The translations under genes were made by a program, and so were the position numbers. Shown piece after piece: positions 60,518-64,000 of a DNA stretch of 64,000 nucleotides. The notes beneath the pieces were generated by a model, which saw only the letters and a program-made list of their open reading frames with translations, searched no databases and was not told the origin of the DNA. Source of the DNA: Blautia hominis (lineage in GTDB: Bacteria > Bacillota > Clostridia > Lachnospirales > Lachnospiraceae). Every line of letters starts with the position of its first letter. Within the stretch, counting starts at the first letter, position 1. The DNA is taken from positions 310,001 to 374,000 of the forward strand of contig NQOF01000002.1 of the NCBI GenBank assembly GCA_002270465.1, in the 5' to 3' direction.

Positions 60518-62233
60518 ATGGAGAACGAAGTTATGAATTATAAGGAAAAATACGAGCAGTGGTTAATTGACAGTTTCTTTGATGAAACAACGAGAAATGA
60601 ACTTGCGGTAATTATTGATGAAAAAGAAATAGAAGATCGATTTTACCGTGAACTTGAGTTTGGTACTGGCGGCCTACGTGGTGTCATGGGTGCTGGAACG
60701 AATAGGATGAACAAATATACAATTGGAAAAGCAACTGCTGGCCTGGGAAAATATCTCTTGGATACATATGGAACGCAGGTTTGTAAAGTGCGAGGTGTCG
60801 TTATCGCATATGATACCCGCAACAACAGTGAATACTTTTCAAAAATTACGGCTAATGTTTTATCTGGTATGGGAATCCGTGTTTATCTTAACGCACATGC
60901 TTGTCCTACGCCCCAGCTTAGTTTTTCTATAAAGTTCTGGAATGCTCTGGCTGGTGTGGTTGTAACGGCTAGTCACAATTCGAAAGAGTACAACGGATAC
61001 AAAGTATATGACGAGTTTGGTTGTCAGATTGTTCCCAGGCAGGCAAAACAAGTTATAAGTTATGTAAATGCTATAACGGATTACCGCACAATCAACTTTG
61101 TTGGCGATGATTCACTAATTATTATAGCTGATGTGACTGAGAATTTTGTTGAGGCAGTCATAGAGCAGAGTAGATATGATAACAGAGAAGCAAAAGCTAA
61201 TTTGAAGGTCATATATACTCCGCTCCACGGTACTGGAAACGTTCCGGTTCAGAAAGCGCTACGTCTGGATGGTTTTATAAATGTTGATTTTGTTGCGGAG
61301 CAGATTATCCCGGATGGTAATTTCCCAACAGTGATATCGCCAAACCCGGAAGATCGTCATGCTTTGGAGTTAGGAATTACACAGGCAAAGCATACAGGTG
61401 CCGATATTGTTTTGGGTACTGATCCAGATAGCGACCGAGTGGGCATTGCAGTGAGAACGGCAAATGATGGTTATCAACTTATAACTGGCAATCAGGTTGG
61501 TGTTTTGTTGATGAATTTTATTTTAAATCATACAAATATGAGTAAGTATCGGCACCCAGCCGTGGTCAAGACAATTGTTACCTCCGAACTGGGAGCGGAT
61601 ATTGCCCGTAAGCACGATATAACAGTGTTCTCAACATTAACTGGATTTAAGTACATCGGTGAGAAGATCACTGAGTTTGAACAGGCTAAGTTGAATGGCA
61701 ATAGAGAACAGGATTACGAATTTTTGTTTGGCTATGAGGAATCTTATGGTTATCTTGCCGGAACTCATGCTCGTGATAAAGATGCTGTTGTATCTTGCCT
61801 TCTAATTTGCGAAATGGCTGCAGAAGCGAAGGCAAACAGTAGAACGCTCTTGGATGAGATAAATGAAATCTATGCAGAATATGGCTATTACCATGATGCT
61901 CTGAACAGCTTCACTTTAAAAGGCAAGGATGGGCAGGAGAGGATTGGATCTATGATGACGGAATTGCGTACATCTGCATCTCCGTTTGAGGGAACGAAGT
62001 CTGTGATAGATTATAGCGTTCCTGTTGCGGCAGAGTTAGGATTCGGCACTTTGCCTACGTCTAATGTTCTGAAATATATCCTGGAGGATGGCTCCTGGAT
62101 TGCAGTGCGGCCATCTGGAACAGAGCCTAAAATTAAGATTTATTACGGCGTCAAGGGTACTGATAAAGAGGCAGTTGAGAAAAGGCTGGAAGAAATCCAA
62201 AATACGATTAAGATAAAATTGGGTCTGAAATAG
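60518..62233 (+). CDS. Phosphomannomutase/phosphoglucomutase
   Basis: The product is 571 residues. FGTGGLRGVMGAGTNRMN near residue 48, the phosphoserine loop VTASHNSKEYNGYKVY (Ser152), the metal site GTDPDSDRVGI and the sugar-binding GYEESYGYL match the alpha-D-phosphohexomutase family of the long Firmicutes type (PgcA-like). It interconverts hexose 6- and 1-phosphates, here probably mannose. It lies 13 bases before the guanylyltransferase. ATG at 60533 is an alternative start. Confidence 0.92.
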   Translation: MENEVMNYKEKYEQWLIDSFFDETTRNELAVIIDEKEIEDRFYRELEFGTGGLRGVMGAGTNRMNKYTIGKATAGLGKYLLDTYGTQVCKVRGVVIAYDTRNNSEYFSKITANVLSGMGIRVYLNAHACPTPQLSFSIKFWNALAGVVVTASHNSKEYNGYKVYDEFGCQIVPRQAKQVISYVNAITDYRTINFVGDDSLIIIADVTENFVEAVIEQSRYDNREAKANLKVIYTPLHGTGNVPVQKALRLDGFINVDFVAEQIIPDGNFPTVISPNPEDRHALELGITQAKHTGADIVLGTDPDSDRVGIAVRTANDGYQLITGNQVGVLLMNFILNHTNMSKYRHPAVVKTIVTSELGADIARKHDITVFSTLTGFKYIGEKITEFEQAKLNGNREQDYEFLFGYEESYGYLAGTHARDKDAVVSCLLICEMAAEAKANSRTLLDEINEIYAEYGYYHDALNSFTLKGKDGQERIGSMMTELRTSASPFEGTKSVIDYSVPVAAELGFGTLPTSNVLKYILEDGSWIAVRPSGTEPKIKIYYGVKGTDKEAVEKRLEEIQNTIKIKLGLK

Positions 62234-62246
62234 GAGGATAAGACGT

Positions 62247-63560
62247 ATGAATATCATTTTGCTGTCTGGCGGAAGTGGCAAGCGTCTGTGGCCTCTTTCT
62301 AATGATGTGCGTAGCAAACAGTTTATTAAGCTGTTAAAAGATGAACAGGGAGAATATGAATCTATGGTTCAGCGTGTCTATCGCCAAATCACTACGGTGG
62401 ATAAAGACGCTAAGGTAACGATTGCAACCAGTAAGTCACAGGCGAGTGCCATTAAAAATCAACTGGGAGAGAAAGTGGGTATCTGTGTAGAGCCTTGTCG
62501 CCGAGATACATTTCCGGCGATTGTATTGGCTGTAACATATCTCAAAGATGAGTTGGGCGTTGACACAGAGGAAACAGTTGTGGTTTGCCCAGTTGACCCT
62601 TATGTAGATAATACTTATTACGAAGCTGCTATGGCTTTGCAGGAGATTACTGATGCGGGTGGTGCAAGCTTGACATTGATGGGCATTGAGCCTACATACC
62701 CCAGTGAGAAATATGGCTACATTATACCGGAAAATAGTAATTATGTCAGTAAAGTCAAAGAGTTTAAGGAGAAACCGGATACAGAGATGGCAAAGAAATA
62801 TCTAGCGCAGAGTGCGCTCTGGAATGCCGGCGTTTTTGCATTTAAGCTTGGTTATCTGTTGGATAAAGCACACAGCATGATTGATTTTGAGGATTACCGG
62901 GATTTGTTCAATAAATACGATATGCTGACGAAAATCAGCTTCGATTATGCAGTTGTTGAAAAGGAATCTAGTATTCAGGTGTTACGTTATAGCGGTGATT
63001 GGAAAGATGTTGGAACCTGGAATATGATGGCAGAGGTTATGGCCAATAAAACTAAGGGAAAGGCAATTCTCGATGAATCCAGTGATAATACTAATGTGGT
63101 GAATGAGCTAAATATTCCGATTCTCTGCATGGGTTGCAAGAACATGATTGTTGCGGCAAGCGGCGACGGTATATTGATAGCCGACAAAGAGCGCAGCGGT
63201 AATATGAAACCTTACGTTGAAAAAATCGAGACAGAAGCCATGTATGTCGAAAAGTCATGGGGATCCTATACGGTTATTGATGTGCAATCGGGTTCGATGA
63301 CCGTCAAAGTGTCTATGAAGGCTGGGGAGCATATGAGCTACCATATGCACAATTATCGTGAGGAAGTTTGGACAGTTGTTTCTGGCAAAGGTAAGGCAAT
63401 AGTGGATGGCATGGAGCAGCAGCTACGTACTGGGGATGTAATCACGATTGCAGCTGGCTGTAAGCATATGATTGAGGCAATAACTGATTTAGACATTGTA
63501 GAGATTCAAATTGGTGATGAAATTAGTGCCAGTGATAAGGTAAAGTTTGCAGTGGAATGA
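62247..63560 (+). CDS. Mannose-1-phosphate guanylyltransferase with C-terminal cupin domain
   Basis: The product is 437 residues with AGGAGGATAAG upstream. Nucleotidyltransferase motif LSGGSGKRLWPLSNDVRSKQF, then EPCRRDTFPAIVLA, YPSEKYGYI and FKEKPD. The C-terminal part (about 325-437) is a cupin: KAGEHMSYHMHNYREEVWTVVSG, as in GMP-PMI type II enzymes. It makes GDP-mannose from mannose-1-phosphate and GTP. A separate class I isomerase gene follows, so the cupin half may be regulatory or redundant. Confidence 0.92.
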   Translation: MNIILLSGGSGKRLWPLSNDVRSKQFIKLLKDEQGEYESMVQRVYRQITTVDKDAKVTIATSKSQASAIKNQLGEKVGICVEPCRRDTFPAIVLAVTYLKDELGVDTEETVVVCPVDPYVDNTYYEAAMALQEITDAGGASLTLMGIEPTYPSEKYGYIIPENSNYVSKVKEFKEKPDTEMAKKYLAQSALWNAGVFAFKLGYLLDKAHSMIDFEDYRDLFNKYDMLTKISFDYAVVEKESSIQVLRYSGDWKDVGTWNMMAEVMANKTKGKAILDESSDNTNVVNELNIPILCMGCKNMIVAASGDGILIADKERSGNMKPYVEKIETEAMYVEKSWGSYTVIDVQSGSMTVKVSMKAGEHMSYHMHNYREEVWTVVSGKGKAIVDGMEQQLRTGDVITIAAGCKHMIEAITDLDIVEIQIGDEISASDKVKFAVE

Positions 63561-63578
63561 GAGGGCAGGAGTTAAGCC

Positions 63579-64000
63579 ATGGAGATTTTTAGATTACAGC
63601 CTGCTGGTAAGGATTATCTCTGGGGCGGTGTACGTCTCAGAGAAGAGTATGGGAAGAAAATTGACATTACTCCACTGGCGGAGACGTGGGAATGCTCTGT
63701 ACATCCAGATGGTTCAAGTATGATCGCAAATGGTTCTTTTAGGGGAGAAACGCTGGCGGAGGTTTTGGAACAGCATCCAGAATATTTGGGGACAAAGGTG
63801 AATGGTGGTGAACTCCCTATTCTGGTGAAGTTCATCGATGCAAAGAGAGACTTGTCTGTTCAAGTACATCCTGATGATGAGTATGCAAGGGAGCATGAGC
63901 ATCAGAATGGCAAAACAGAGATGTGGTATGTCATTGATGCAGAGGATGGAGCAAATTTGATATATGGGTTTCGGCATAGAGTGACAGAGCAAATTTTAAG
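63579..64000 (+). CDS. manA: Mannose-6-phosphate isomerase, class I, N-terminal part (cut by window end)
   Basis: The frame from the ATG at 63579 (GGCAGGAG upstream) stays open to the window edge, giving about 140 residues. KDYLWGGVRLREEYG, LAETWECSVHPDGSS, LVKFIDAKRDLSVQVHPDDEYA with the zinc ligand His97, and GKTEMWYVID with Glu114 are diagnostic of class I isomerases. It converts fructose-6-phosphate to mannose-6-phosphate, the entry to the GDP-mannose route of the two genes before it. Confidence 0.92.
   Translation, partial: MEIFRLQPAGKDYLWGGVRLREEYGKKIDITPLAETWECSVHPDGSSMIANGSFRGETLAEVLEQHPEYLGTKVNGGELPILVKFIDAKRDLSVQVHPDDEYAREHEHQNGKTEMWYVIDAEDGANLIYGFRHRVTEQIL

Overview
The window looks like a chromosomal segment of an anaerobic Gram-positive gut clostridium of the family Lachnospiraceae, plausibly Blautia. 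This placement is inference from gene content and style: FeoA-FeoA-FeoB plus a cysteine-rich FeoB companion, an XdhC/ModABC molybdenum-hydroxylase accessory set, acetate kinase beside yceD-rpmF, EFR1-like flavodoxin/ferredoxin modules, GGAGG-type ribosome binding sites and TTGACA-N17-TATAAT promoters. I found no rRNA, tRNA or CRISPR array.

Layout. 1-4.4 kb: the tail of a MATE exporter, a TetR regulator with a small membrane protein, a second MATE exporter and an EamA/DMT exporter. 4.7-9.6 kb: a molybdenum-hydroxylase maturation and molybdate-uptake operon (MPT-binding protein, XdhC-like factor, modA, frameshifted modB, modC). 9.7-13.9 kb: Lrp regulator/aminotransferase pair, aspartate kinase, membrane protein, thioesterase. 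13.9-17.4 kb: YtrA-type GntR regulator with an ABC ATPase and large permease. 17.5-21.2 kb: ArsR-like regulator, galK, galT. 21.4-28 kb: thioesterase, polA, coaE, a WalJ/YycJ-like hydrolase, an ACT protein and a PFL/UPF0210 protein. 28.3-31.5 kb: the feo ferrous-iron locus with four GTTAG-N6-CTAA(C/T) palindromes.

31.5-57.2 kb is a housekeeping backbone: tmcAL (divergent), ackA, yceD, rpmF, plsX, acpP, rnc, smc, ftsY, then ylxM, ffh, rpsP, khpA, rimM, trmD. Accessory genes interrupt it: a cell-wall-binding lipoprotein between rpmF and plsX, and ilvA, two GPH transporters, a DUF362 ferredoxin protein, larC, larE and a TetR regulator between ftsY and ylxM. The trmD frame continues without a stop into a flavodoxin-like plus 2x[4Fe-4S] module, which is the most unusual coding feature. 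57.2-64 kb is A+T-richer by eye: a DUF3789-like small protein, an XRE regulator, a long sparsely coding stretch, then the start of a polysaccharide locus (initiating sugar transferase, phosphomannomutase, mannose-1-phosphate guanylyltransferase, mannose-6-phosphate isomerase) that together supply GDP-mannose.

Across the window lie at least nine intergenic MITE-like elements of about 130-190 bp in three related families (some partial), with GTAAC/GTTAC terminal inverted repeats and internal hairpins. Several sit in 5' leaders or flank accessory genes. One copy carries a 27-bp internal inversion relative to its relatives.
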